A DNA stretch of 23,234 bases from Microcystis sp. T1-4 (GCF_000297435.1 NZ_CAIP01000227.1:1-23234), one strand, 5' to 3'. Counted from the stretch's first letter, positions 8,001-16,886 are shown. The notes: generated by a model not told the origin, from the sequence alone. Translations and numbers: made by a program.

Positions 8001-11000
8001 TTAATATCACCAATCCCATTAAGATTCTGACCCACATTACCTGCATTAGAAGGATTACTATTACTTAATGGGTTAGCCACCCCTTGGTATTGGAAAACAC
8101 GAGAATCTGTCAGATTGGGATCGAGATAAATTGCGCCACCCGATGAGAAGGCATTTGTACTACCAAAGACTATATAGGCACTACCAGCATTACCATAGCT
8201 AAAAGGTGCGCCGATGAGTAAATCACTAATTTTGTCGTTGTTAATATCACCTCCATTAGCAACAGCCCACCCCGCTTGTCCTAAAGCTAAATTCCCTTCA
8301 AATGTCACTCCTTGACCCGCGCCAATAGAGGCTAAACTTGAAGGTAATGAACCAGAGTTTCCAAATATTACATAAACTTTGCCGAGATTAGTAGTACCAC
8401 CAACCGCAGCATTAGGTGCGCCTATTACTAAATCTAAATGACCATCTCCATTCAAATCTAGGCTGGTTATCGCATTACCAATTCCATCATAAAAACCGTA
8501 GTTTGTAGCAGGATCACTACTGGGTTTACCTGTACTTGGATTCAGTTTACCGTTAATTTTTCCACTGGTAAAGCTGGTTATGCCATCAAAAACCCAGTTA
8601 GTTGTGCTAGAAGTGCTGGTTAAGTTGATAGATGCGTTGGTATTTGACCAATTAAATTGGGTTCCTGATAATACATAAATTGCACCGCCATAACCGCGAA
8701 TATCTTGAGGATTGCTGGGATCACTTACTGGATTAACGACAGGTGCTCCGATGGCTAAATCAAGTTTACCATCTTCATTCAAATCTAAAACCTGTACAGC
8801 TGACCCTAAACCTTGACCCGCACTGGGTGCGTTAATGGTAGCAAGAAGACTGGTGGTAATGTTGTTACCCGACCCAGATAATTGATAGACTTTCACCTGA
8901 TTACTTAAAGGAGAACCCACTATTAATTCAGGTGTTCCATCTCCATTTAAATCTGCTAAAAGGATCGTTTCTCCAAACCCATCGCTACTATTTCCTGTGA
9001 GTGGTGATGCGGCTAGAGTATTAAGAGCTACGGTGCTACTGGTGTTGGGAATTACTGTCTTATCGAAGATATAAATATTACTATCGTTCGTTCCCCCGCC
9101 GTTAGTTAAATTGGGAGCAGATATCCCATACCAAGTATTAGAAGAACTAACCCAAGAACTAAGACTGCTACCACTTTGGGGAGAGGCGGATGTAGAAGGT
9201 GTTCCCCCAGTAATTTTAACTACTTTTTGTGTTGATTGAGGATTATCTAAATCAAGTCCTTGGTCTGAAACTTGCACACTAGCAGACCCAAAAACCAAAT
9301 ATACACTACCGTCACTATTATTAGCTCCTGGTGCTGAAATCCAGAAATCATCAAGGGGTGCATTTTTATTATTACTGTTGGTATCACCGTTAACATTTCC
9401 CGCACTACCTAAAGCCTGACCTAATTGATCATTGATTGGACCAATCATGGAAAACCCACTATCTATAGCCAATAAGTTAATCGTTTGGTTGGTATCCTGT
9501 AAAGTGGCGTAAGCGGTTAAAGTGGTTTGTTGACCATCTTCGAGGATTAACTTAAATTTCTCATTGAGATGTTCTAATAAGTTATCGTCAAAAATATTCA
9601 CCTCAATGGTTTTGCTGATTTCACCAGGGACAAATGTTATCGTTCCGGCTTGATGTTCGTAATCGGCTCCGGCGGTGGCGCTAATATCTACTGTGCGATA
9701 ATTTAGGGTTTTGCTAGTATTGATGTCACCTTCTCGCGTAATGGTAAAAGTCACTTTTCCTTCATTTTCTTTGACGGTTTTATGACTTACTGAGAAGAGA
9801 CTATTACTGGTGCTACCGGTGGTGGGATTACTAATGATATTATCAATCTGATCCGGTGGTGTCGGATTAGAATCTGTTTGGATAGAATTAGCCGTATTCC
9901 AATTATTTCCGTTATAAATACTTTGGCCAAGACTGGAGGTTCCGGTTGTGGAATCAAGTACAACCCAACCCAAAGTAATACTATTATTACTAGCATTAAC
10001 ATTGATGCTAGAAAAACTCAAATTAGAGCCGGAAAGGGTAGCAACGCTAGATTGATAGTTTTTCCAACTTCCTGTCGTTCCACTAGGGACCCAAAAGGCG
10101 ACAGATAAGTTAGTTTGAGCCGTTTCTCCTGAACCTGTGCTAGTTGTCCATATAGCTAAAACACCATAGGGAGTTGAGGTTAAACTCTGTACAGATTGAC
10201 CAGGTTGTAACCAAGGGATGGCTGTAGGGGTTGAATTATTGGTATTTAAGGTTCCATTACTTACTTGTCCGATGACATAGTTGGAGGTGATGGTTTGTTG
10301 TAATTGATTGAGAGCTTCACTGGAAACGGTATTAGGCGCACCGACTAATAAATCGGCTTTACCATCGTTGTTTAAGTCTCCTACTGCACTAACAGAAGAC
10401 CCACTGAGTTGATTTGCGCCTCCTTGACCGATTATATAACCCTGAACAGTTGTGCCGATGTTACTAACATTAATACTAGCAACAGTACCAATATTGTTAC
10501 TGCTTCCTCCGTAGATGACGTAACTTACACCGGCTTGATTATTACCACCATTGGGTTCACCAATCAGTAAATCTCCTACACCATCACCGTTTAAGTCGCC
10601 AGCACCGGTAACTTCGGTTCCAGCACCGGTAATAGTAAAGCCATTTGTTCCATTGATTCCGGAGAAACCAACACTGTTATTTTGAGTTGAAGAAAGACTG
10701 GAATTACCAAAAACAATGTAGCTATTTCCCGCAATATAATTCCCATTAGCATCTTCAGTGGCGGGATAGCCAACAATGACATCGTTAATACCGTCGTCGT
10801 TAACATCACCGGCGCTACTGACTTGTAATGGTGCAGGGTTGTCTAAATCATCAAAAATAACAAAGCCTTGACCTGGGTTTATGGTTCCTAAGTCTAGGGT
10901 TTGAGTGGATAAATTCGCACCAAATAGTATAACTGCGGCTCCTGTTCCACCAATGAGTAAATCCGCTTTGCCATCCTGATTAATGTCTGGAATTAGAGCC

Positions 11001-14000
11001 GTGCTAGTTATATCTAGCAGGGTTTCTCCATTAATTGCTGAGGTACTGTTAGTCAGGGTAATTGTCCCGCCTAGATAACTTTGAGTGGTCAAATTAGAAT
11101 TGGGGTCGTTAGAGACAATACTATCGCCTTGGTTTAAGCGACTAACAACTGAAGTATTCGGATTTGCGCCATTATGGAGAGTATAAATATTATCTCCTTG
11201 CTGATTGCGAATATACAGCCCCCCATCTTCGCCCAAAGCAAGATAAGCCCCCTGATTTCCCGCTGTATTAGTTGACCAGTAAGGGAGTGGAGCTAAACCC
11301 GCCCATTCATAGAGGACAAAGTTGCCGTTTGATTCCATCGCAGCTTGATAGTAACTTGCGTAGTCAGGTTCTGGGACTTGATTAGCCGTATTGCTATTCC
11401 ATACCTCAGTATTAGTCGTTTGATTAAATAAGACTAAATTACCGCTATTGTCGAGGCTCAGAGTAAATAACTCATTGGCAATTTTTTGGGATAGAATTAG
11501 CGTAATTTCCCCGGCTTCTTGATTAGCGTTAGGAGCGCTGATAGCATAATCTGCTTGACTATCTCCATTAAAGTCGTAACCTCCTGTTACTACTTCACCA
11601 AAGCGGTCACCAGCTTGTCCATTGGGGTTAGTAATTTGTTGTCCGTAAGCAGGATTATTGCTGAGTAAAGTATCAATATCAGTGAGGCTTTGAGGAGTCT
11701 CAAATAAGGTTCCTCCATAGATTAAATAAGCACCTCCTTGATTATTATTTAAACCAGGCGCACCAATAATCAAATCACTCTTGCCATCGCCATTGACATC
11801 TCCTGCATTGGCAATACTATAACCCAATTCACTCAACGCTTGTCCTGTTAACAGCAAGCCATTACTACCCAAATTATTGAGGTCATTAACTTGGTTATAG
11901 TCTTCTGCAAACACCACATAAACTCCGCCTTGTTCATCATCAAGATCTGGTGCAGTCATGGCAAAATCAGCTTTACCACCGCTATTAACATCTCCTAAAG
12001 CGGTTACGGCTTGTCCAAAACTGGCAAAGTATTCATTGTCTAAAGTCCAATAAAAACCCGCAGCGTTAGCATTGGCAGGATTTTCTGAGAAAGTCCCTAA
12101 ATCAACCTGATTATTTTCTGTTTGTCCATATACTACATAAACTTGTCCGGGGGGTGTGGTGGCAATTTGCTGTACGGTAGGATTATCAATTGATTCATAT
12201 TGCCAAGTAATGACAACATTACCATTAGTATCTAGGGCAATATTTGGGCTTTGATTTGCTCCGGCTGTATTTGAGATAGCTTGTAAACTGCTGGCATTCC
12301 AGTTAACACCATTACTTCCTAATGTTCCATTCAAAAAGTATAAGTAGGAAAGATTAGCTGAATTATCATCCACACTGCCTGTAAATGTGCCGTAAACTGT
12401 TGTGCCATCAGGGGCAATAATGTAGGATATATCACTACTATCGATTAAATCGTTGACATCTTCTCCTAATAATGTAGCGTAACCGGGTTGAGTTAGATAA
12501 ATTGTGGAATTTGGTTCTAATGAAACACTGACAGGTAATCCTCGGTTATTTTGAGTGACAGTGCTTTCCCCGCTTGAGCCTTTATCAAGAATTCGGATAT
12601 AAGAACCATAAGAAATAGAAAACAAAAAGAAGTTAAATTCGGCCTTCACTTTATTAGTATAAACCGCTTCTTCAAAACCACTGGCATTAAATTCTTCTGT
12701 TTGAACGCCTTTGACGGATACGTCAATAAATCCCTTAAGCACACTAGCCTTAAGATAAAGACCGGTACCTATTCCAACATTAATAGTTCTATTATCACTT
12801 AAAGCATCGTCTAAAAAGCTAAAAAATTTAGTTGTATCTAGATGCCATTTGAGATCAGAATTAGGAGTTTCTTCTGTGGGAGGATTACCGTTTTCATCAA
12901 CCAATTCAAAAAAGTAATCACTGGCTTGTATGCTTCCTAATTTGGTTGTATTACTGTCAAATTCAATATCCGCCGCCGCCGCTATATCTATTTGAACTAC
13001 TGGCCCGCCACTAAGACTCAAAACTCCAGCTTCACTAAGTTCATCTAATGCTTCACCCGCCGCTGTTGTAAAAAGCAAGTCTAGGATAAATTGAATAGCA
13101 TTTACTTCTAATTCAAATTCACCCCCTGCTTTGGCTTTAACACTAGAAGGATAGCTACTAATTTCTTCCCATTCCCCACTACCTTGAGCATAAGCCGACA
13201 AATCCAAAGAAACATAGCCTTTGAATAGACCAGCAGCAAGACTATTAGAAGTTGCCGTACTTTGAGCTCCTCCTGCTTCTGTACCGACAGTTAAACTAAG
13301 TCTTAAGCTATTAGCCGCGACGGGAGACTGACTGCTAAATTTTTGAGTAGTAGTATCAATTTCGGCACTGATATTTAAAGAAAGACCGCGCAGTTTTTTC
13401 AGTAGTTTAGCGAAGTTACCTGTCTCGAAACTAAGTGAAGTATCAGAAGGGAGAGTGATAATTCCCGAGGCTCCATCCAAAGCACCTGGAACAATTGAGT
13501 AGGTAAATTCTGTTCCTTTGGGTTTAAAGGTTAATTGATTGGCGGAAGTACCTGTTACCGGCAGTTGACTAACATCAACTACTTGACTCACTGTTTGATT
13601 ATTTTTTTGAGTTGTTACTAAAATATTGTTATTGTTTAAAGCGACAACCTGTAAGTTTGTATCTGCTATTTCGTCGTTGGTAAGTTGTGTTGGAGAACTC
13701 CATTGATAGCCGCCATAAATCGAGGGACTCAAAGACGATGTATAAACTTCTGCATTATTGCCACTTCCCCCTATCCAAGAAGCAACAACTCCTCCATTTT
13801 GTGTCTTAGTTAAGGTTAAATTGGCGGCGCTTCCTTGACTTTGGGTTCCAATCCCACTATTAAGCGGTGTCACCCCGACATATTGACCATTAGTACCAGA
13901 GGGTTGATAACCGTAATAAATTTGACCATCTTGATTCCATAAGGCATGGGTAACTCCATTACTGTCTGTAACAGTCGTCATACCAAAGGGTTGGCCACTG

Positions 14001-14809
14001 GTGTTGTTTAAGCCTAAAATTGCGCTAATATTGCCAACCTGATAAGGAATACTTTGATTTGTTATTCCGTATAAAATTCCTGTTTCATCAATTTGAATTT
14101 GACTAAAAACGGGTAAATTGGGAATGACATTATCTAACTCAATAAAGGTACTAGCAGCACTTGACCAAGCATAAATGTTTCCGTTATTGTCTAAGCCTAA
14201 TAGGGTTTGACTATTGAGTGAAACTATTTGTTTAAAGGCTGGATTATTACCCCCATTAAATAGATTAAAATTCGTTCCATCCCAACTGTAAAGACCACCT
14301 TGATTATCTAATGCCCAAACCGAGCCATCCTCTTTTCCTGTTGTAATCTGAGTAACACCACTCAGACCAGTACCAAAACCTGCGTCAAATTGTTGTGTCG
14401 TTGTATTCCAGACATATTGTTGAATGCGATTAGACAGATCGAACTTGATAATTGTCCAAATCTCATTATCATTAATAGCAGAAAAAGAAGCAAAAAAGTC
14501 TGTATTGGTGGCTGATTGCACTAGAATTGGAGCTGCCCATATCTGAGAAGTGCTATTCCAAGACGTTAGATAATAACCCGCTTGTCCTGAAATATTCCTG
14601 TAAAGTAAAAAATAAAAATTACCCGCATTGTCAGAATCTATACCAACAATCTGACTTGGTGCTGGAATGCTAGACGTATCCATTAAACTATAATTTTGAG
14701 TGGCATTATCCCAGTAGTAATATTGCCCATTTGTCGTAAGAGCTAATCGCTGAGTAGAATTGCTCACGATAGTTTGTTGAATCGTACTATAGTCTATCAG
14801 ATTACTCAT
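5081..14809 (-). CDS. Giant secreted RTX protein with tectonin-like, FG-GAP, B-lectin-like and Calx-beta domains
   Basis: 3242 residues, no N-terminal signal peptide. Residues 1-260 carry tectonin-like propeller repeats with W at 33, 84, 134, 176 and 215, each followed by [DNS]-x-[TA]. Residues about 430-900 are unrecognised. About 20 FG-GAP units (930-2775) show DxNxDG calcium loops such as DVNGDGKSDLIIGAP. A B-lectin-like module (1108-1220; LDNSGNLVLF, MESNGNFVLY) interrupts them after unit 3. A Calx-beta domain (1670-1772; ATAGADYEHQAGTITFVPGE) separates units 7 and 8. A putative Ig domain (about 2980-3080) precedes RTX nonapeptides (3111-3171; GGAGDDLLIG, GGIGNDSLYG). The last 50 residues would be an uncleaved type I secretion signal. 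Likely a calcium-stabilised surface adhesin or colony-matrix protein. Export route and role are inferred; domains are read directly. No transporter genes lie nearby. Confidence 0.93.
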   Translation of the reverse strand: MSNLIDYSTIQQTIVSNSTQRLALTTNGQYYYWDNATQNYSLMDTSSIPAPSQIVGIDSDNAGNFYFLLYRNISGQAGYYLTSWNSTSQIWAAPILVQSATNTDFFASFSAINDNEIWTIIKFDLSNRIQQYVWNTTTQQFDAGFGTGLSGVTQITTGKEDGSVWALDNQGGLYSWDGTNFNLFNGGNNPAFKQIVSLNSQTLLGLDNNGNIYAWSSAASTFIELDNVIPNLPVFSQIQIDETGILYGITNQSIPYQVGNISAILGLNNTSGQPFGMTTVTDSNGVTHALWNQDGQIYYGYQPSGTNGQYVGVTPLNSGIGTQSQGSAANLTLTKTQNGGVVASWIGGSGNNAEVYTSSLSPSIYGGYQWSSPTQLTNDEIADTNLQVVALNNNNILVTTQKNNQTVSQVVDVSQLPVTGTSANQLTFKPKGTEFTYSIVPGALDGASGIITLPSDTSLSFETGNFAKLLKKLRGLSLNISAEIDTTTQKFSSQSPVAANSLRLSLTVGTEAGGAQSTATSNSLAAGLFKGYVSLDLSAYAQGSGEWEEISSYPSSVKAKAGGEFELEVNAIQFILDLLFTTAAGEALDELSEAGVLSLSGGPVVQIDIAAAADIEFDSNTTKLGSIQASDYFFELVDENGNPPTEETPNSDLKWHLDTTKFFSFLDDALSDNRTINVGIGTGLYLKASVLKGFIDVSVKGVQTEEFNASGFEEAVYTNKVKAEFNFFLFSISYGSYIRILDKGSSGESTVTQNNRGLPVSVSLEPNSTIYLTQPGYATLLGEDVNDLIDSSDISYIIAPDGTTVYGTFTGSVDDNSANLSYLYFLNGTLGSNGVNWNASSLQAISNTAGANQSPNIALDTNGNVVITWQYESIDNPTVQQIATTPPGQVYVVYGQTENNQVDLGTFSENPANANAAGFYWTLDNEYFASFGQAVTALGDVNSGGKADFAMTAPDLDDEQGGVYVVFAEDYNQVNDLNNLGSNGLLLTGQALSELGYSIANAGDVNGDGKSDLIIGAPGLNNNQGGAYLIYGGTLFETPQSLTDIDTLLSNNPAYGQQITNPNGQAGDRFGEVVTGGYDFNGDSQADYAISAPNANQEAGEITLILSQKIANELFTLSLDNSGNLVLFNQTTNTEVWNSNTANQVPEPDYASYYQAAMESNGNFVLYEWAGLAPLPYWSTNTAGNQGAYLALGEDGGLYIRNQQGDNIYTLHNGANPNTSVVSRLNQGDSIVSNDPNSNLTTQSYLGGTITLTNSTSAINGETLLDITSTALIPDINQDGKADLLIGGTGAAVILFGANLSTQTLDLGTINPGQGFVIFDDLDNPAPLQVSSAGDVNDDGINDVIVGYPATEDANGNYIAGNSYIVFGNSSLSSTQNNSVGFSGINGTNGFTITGAGTEVTGAGDLNGDGVGDLLIGEPNGGNNQAGVSYVIYGGSSNNIGTVASINVSNIGTTVQGYIIGQGGANQLSGSSVSAVGDLNNDGKADLLVGAPNTVSSEALNQLQQTITSNYVIGQVSNGTLNTNNSTPTAIPWLQPGQSVQSLTSTPYGVLAIWTTSTGSGETAQTNLSVAFWVPSGTTGSWKNYQSSVATLSGSNLSFSSINVNASNNSITLGWVVLDSTTGTSSLGQSIYNGNNWNTANSIQTDSNPTPPDQIDNIISNPTTGSTSNSLFSVSHKTVKENEGKVTFTITREGDINTSKTLNYRTVDISATAGADYEHQAGTITFVPGEISKTIEVNIFDDNLLEHLNEKFKLILEDGQQTTLTAYATLQDTNQTINLLAIDSGFSMIGPINDQLGQALGSAGNVNGDTNSNNKNAPLDDFWISAPGANNSDGSVYLVFGSASVQVSDQGLDLDNPQSTQKVVKITGGTPSTSASPQSGSSLSSWVSSSNTWYGISAPNLTNGGGTNDSNIYIFDKTVIPNTSSTVALNTLAASPLTGNSSDGFGETILLADLNGDGTPELIVGSPLSNQVKVYQLSGSGNNITTSLLATINAPSAGQGLGSAVQVLDLNEDGKLDLAIGAPVVNPVSDPSNPQDIRGYGGAIYVLSGTQFNWSNTNASINLTSTSSTTNWVFDGITSFTSGKINGKLNPSTGKPSSDPATNYGFYDGIGNAITSLDLNGDGHLDLVIGAPNAAVGGTTNLGKVYVIFGNSGSLPSSLASIGAGQGVTFEGNLALGQAGWAVANGGDINNDKISDLLIGAPFSYGNAGSAYIVFGSTNAFSSGGAIYLDPNLTDSRVFQYQGVANPLSNSNPSNAGNVGQNLNGIGDINGDYGSITGGDDIILGAPSSNDGDGNSEAYVAIGHPWLQGGLSLNVNDLRSDNGFIVVNPYPGVSVGDVNGDGFDDFVNVSSSINPSENQLTFGASTLTNVSGQRTYTLTANDSNLPATNLITSPSTNLIAHGDFNADGYEDIASASINKTNGNTTELLVNMGNSITSNIIAGQTLYSFDIPDTVTTPIIQTCAGDINGDGYDDLIVLTEFMLDYQIKYFLGSASGLSSQFQSYSLGTLGYAPGIGVADINADGVKEIITLEYAFNGYQSEVELQTQVSVYQFNNDIHLPLSELSLSFLNSPWTDSGTWNGNGFEITDTVAINSSISSGDFNSDNIEDTLISIAQTSWSIIDGQQAYPIMHSTILYGTGTTNNFGQFQTNINYNQDSWNLYKPGNLPSPAVAVGDTNADGFDDILFDQGTAFTQSYIQLGSTEITPYTPTTPPNTSLNSNTIVLGNGQNQIPIQGLPNRTLPYQTNTGGDVNGDGYQDIIITDTSDYDLTYVVYGQDWLTADEQNSGAETFTFFDGTNGNDVFTIPSNATTPKIVLRGQNGDDFMLIPTANTSQIYAFGGEGDDQIGLGGEYGTDSKTIGKIDGGGGFDTIFIPQTVGQQTRLYLDANTGHLFNIEAVDIGYNNSVQFNKSSLLQMLDGNKKLLINGVASSAYYSDPSTVPWAKLGSDAYEGAVYEIYGITNTAIEVWIQQGINFTPLNNTVPIIQNPIAAQTVIEDIPFNFQISDNTFFDPDLNDSLTYSATVSNGDALPSWLNFNPTTRTFSGTPAYKDVGNLNLKVTATDQLGANISANFTLQVFHPVLVPPGGGIIQGTSINDRIDALGKPGTYRLEGGAGDDLLIGSNQRDVLKGGIGNDSLYGEGNIDKLYGEEGDDLLDGGLGLDFLYGGSGADSFVLKSGNGSDYILDFNSAEGDKLALSGLNFGQLSFNSNQVIWGTEVLAYVTDNLGNSLTGLNNHPEWFVSL

Positions 14810-14900
14810 GGCGATTTAGTGTTCTAGATAAATTGGGAACAGATAAGCCTTTTTCTCTCTTTCTTACTGGGGTTGAACGGCTTAAATTTTTAATAAAAAC

Positions 14901-14925
14901 ATTGTAGCATTTTTCCAGATGTCAA
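14901..14925 (-). promoter_or_regulatory. Candidate promoter of the giant exoprotein gene
   Basis: On the minus strand an extended -10 (TGCTACAAT, 14901-14909) lies about 90 bp before the ATG. A perfect TTGACA occurs at 14920-14925, but only 13 bp from the -10, which is too short for a canonical pair. An extended -10 promoter is therefore the more likely reading. Confidence 0.4.
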
Positions 14926-15050
14926 TACTGTCCAGGGTGATAGCATCTCAAACGCTATTAACAATTGGCCAATTTTGTGATCCGCGTGGGCAATTCAAGT
15001 GATACCAGTCAATCAGAATAGTTACGAAATCTTCATAATTTGGTCGATTT

Positions 15051-15110
15051 TTGCTTACCCAGAGGGCAAATTCTCCTCAAATATGCCTGAATCGCTCTCT
15101 GGGTAAGCAA
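15051..15110. repeat. Perfect 14-bp inverted repeat (MITE- or hairpin-like)
   Basis: TTGCTTACCCAGAG at 15051-15064 is exactly reverse-complemented at 15097-15110, with a 32-nt loop. Within the loop ATTC and GAAT could extend pairing. No U-tract follows on either strand, so it is not a standard terminator. It could be a miniature element, an IS end structure or a repeat of REP type. Confidence 0.75.
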
Positions 15111-15239
15111 CTTACATAAAGTTCATTTTGTCAAGGATTGTTAAGATGCGCTTACCCTGCAATACTGTCTTAATCAGAAACGTTGAATCTCGTACAAAAC
15201 TTTACATTTAAGAACATAACAACCCCAAAACGCCATTTT

Positions 15240-15406
15240 TCAAATTGAATAGACAATTTTCCTAAACCAGTGTACATAGCTGATATGTTGACATATAAAA
15301 CTCTGTAAATAGCGAAGTTTATCTAATAAGCTTTTTTCAAAATCTTCCGCAATATCAATTAATTGTAAAATTAGGTAGGCGATAATAGAGCTATAGATTT
15401 GTTGTA
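15240..15406 (-). pseudogene. 3' stub of an IS4-like transposase, cut by the ISL3 element
   Basis: Read on the minus strand, the frame ending at the TGA at 15240-15242 encodes 54 C-terminal residues starting QQIYSSIIAYLILQLI and ending YVHWFRKIVYSI. This is the hydrophobic C-terminal pattern of IS4-type DDE transposases. The frame runs directly into the end of the ISL3 element at 15407. No matching 5' part exists on the other side of that element, so the rest of this transposase has been lost. The family assignment rests on this short tail and is tentative; that it is a truncated coding remnant is well supported by the intact frame. Confidence 0.68.
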
Positions 15407-16828
15407 GGCTCTTCGTTACTATTTATGCTAAATCAACAGACAAGATGCCAAGATAACATACTTCTAACCCAAAAATTCCGAAAGTTTCTAAAGCCATAGC
15501 CTCGCCGTTTTATTAGTTTAAGTTTATTGTTGATTCCCTCGACTACCCCATTCGTTGTTCTTCGCTCGAAATAACTAATGATTTCTCCAAACCAGTTTCG
15601 GATTGTTTGACAACTCTTGGTAAAAACACTGGAGGATTTTGCCAACCATTCCGAGATAGATAGCAGTCCTTCTGTCGGATTCTCTGAGGTTTCATAAATC
15701 TTTCTGAATTCTTCCTTTACTTCCTGCATCTTTTTCAAATTTGGCCAATTTTCTTTGATAGCTTCTAGTTTAATTTTTTGGGGTTCCGTTAAATCTTCTT
15801 CATTTTTTAACAGGCTATATTTACTTCGCTTTAAAACTTCTAGCTTTGCTTCTTTTTTCGCTTTCTGTTTTTTATTTTTCCGCGCTTCTACGGCTCTTTT
15901 TTCCGCTCTTCTCTGTTCGTCTAACTCTTGATTAATTTGTTTCATTACATGGAATCTATCAGCGACTACCTCGGCCGACGGCATCAATTCTTTTACCAGA
16001 TTTTTATAGGACAACCAAAGATCTATGCTTACTTCTTCAATTTGCTCTAACACCTCTTTTCCCCAGCCTGTAAGCGTTTTTCTCAACTCCTCTTGTGTTC
16101 GCTTCTCTAGAATAGCTATTAGTTTTCCCGTATCTAAATTTACTAAAACCGCACAGTAATTTTTTTGTCCTTTGACTAGAGCGATTTCATCAATTCCTAG
16201 TCTTTTTAATTCCGATAAATCTGGCTCGGTAATTTCTTCAGCGATGTCCTCTAGCATTCTTTGAATCTCTTCTTCCGTTACGTCATTTCTTCGGCTAACA
16301 TTTAAAATATCTCCTTCTTTTAATTGTTCAAGTATATTCTCGGCTAGTCTTTTCGTATAGGTTCGTTTACTGGCGACAAAATCTAACTCTTCGCTAAAGG
16401 GCTTCTGACAATTATCGCACTTAAATTGACGACGATTAACCTGTAGGTACACTGGTTGTCCTGAGATTGGTAAATCTTTGACTAAATGTCGATGATTTTG
16501 GTGGAGTTTATCGCTCTCTAACCCACAACGAGGACAGATTGCTTTTTTCTTTTTCGATTCGATTCGTCAAACTATACCGACATTTTCTAGGTGTAGATAG
16601 CCTTGAATAGACGTTCCTTTTAGGTTCAAAAATTTGTCAAGTATCATAAGTAAAATAATCTCGTTTTTCGCTATTATATCAAATGTTAACTCGATTGTAT
16701 ATCTTTTGGTATTAACTTGTTTGTGCCTTAAGTCCTTCCCTATATGGATTTCAGATACTTTTGAGCGTAGGCGCTCTCATCGAATTTTATTTTAAGTTAA
16801 TTATTTGCATAACAATTCCCGAAGAGCC
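15407..16828 (-). mobile_element. ISL3-family insertion sequence (1422 bp)
   Basis: The ends are imperfect 22-bp inverted repeats, 15407-15428 and 16807-16828, that share GGCTCTTCG at the outer tips and TTATGC at the inner side (16 of 22 positions match). GGxTCTT-type tips and a single DDE transposase of about 400 residues are typical of ISL3. The expected 8-bp target duplication is absent: the flanks are TTGTTGTA on the left and TTAGATCC on the right. The left flank is a broken IS4-like transposase. The right flank is the old downstream region of the transketolase gene. Confidence 0.88.
15433..16647 (-). pseudogene. ISL3-family transposase interrupted by an in-frame TGA
   Basis: Starting from ATG at 16645-16647 the frame reads MILDKFLNLKGTSIQGYL... 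and reaches a TGA at codon 27 (16567-16569), where a cysteine codon would be expected after VGIV. It then continues in the same frame to the stop at 15433, for a notional 404 residues. The N-terminal zinc ribbon (C38-x2-C41, C77-x2-C80) straddles the region just after the lesion. The catalytic triad can be placed at D153 (GIDEIA), D209 (SIDLW) and E370 (GVVEGINNKLK). Without readthrough, translation could restart only from the GTG at 16452, giving 339 residues that lack the first zinc pair, so the protein is likely inactive. A sequencing error is a possible alternative explanation. Confidence 0.9.
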
Positions 16829-16842
16829 TTAGATCCTAGCAC

Positions 16843-16870
16843 AAAAAAACCCGCTGGCGCGGGCTTTTTC
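16843..16870 (-). terminator. Bidirectional terminator, probably the original transketolase terminator
   Basis: The GC-rich stem CCCGC/GCGGG (16850-16854 with 16859-16863) has a 4-nt loop, a run of seven A's before and five T's after. On the minus strand this is a stem followed by U7. It lies 24 bp beyond the stray copy of the transketolase 3' end, i.e. where a transketolase terminator would have been before the cassette inserted. Confidence 0.75.
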
Positions 16871-16886
16871 CACAAAAGCAAAGTTT

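Larger units (their letters stand above)
14810..15239. other. Intergenic region upstream of the giant gene, no protein gene seen
   Basis: 430 bp of AT-rich DNA between the giant gene and the IS4-like stub. It contains the candidate promoter of the giant gene, a small ATAGC/GCTAT hairpin near 14940-14960, and a strong 14-bp inverted repeat listed separately. I see no convincing open reading frame on either strand. Part of it is probably the non-coding end of the degraded insertion sequence. Confidence 0.6.

Noticed and set aside
9878..10108. Plus-strand small frames inside the giant gene
   Set aside because: They are antisense shadows of a continuous 3242-codon gene with clear domains and have no supporting start signals.
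5081..15406. Giant protein plus PEP-CTERM as part of the restriction or defence cassette
   Set aside because: The cassette borders at 16950 and 19103 exclude it, and its domains are extracellular structural types with no nuclease or toxin motif that I can see.
15433..16452. Intact 339-residue transposase starting at GTG 16452
   Set aside because: The family-typical start lies at 16647 in the same frame and includes the first zinc-binding pair; the shorter frame exists only because of the TGA at 16567.
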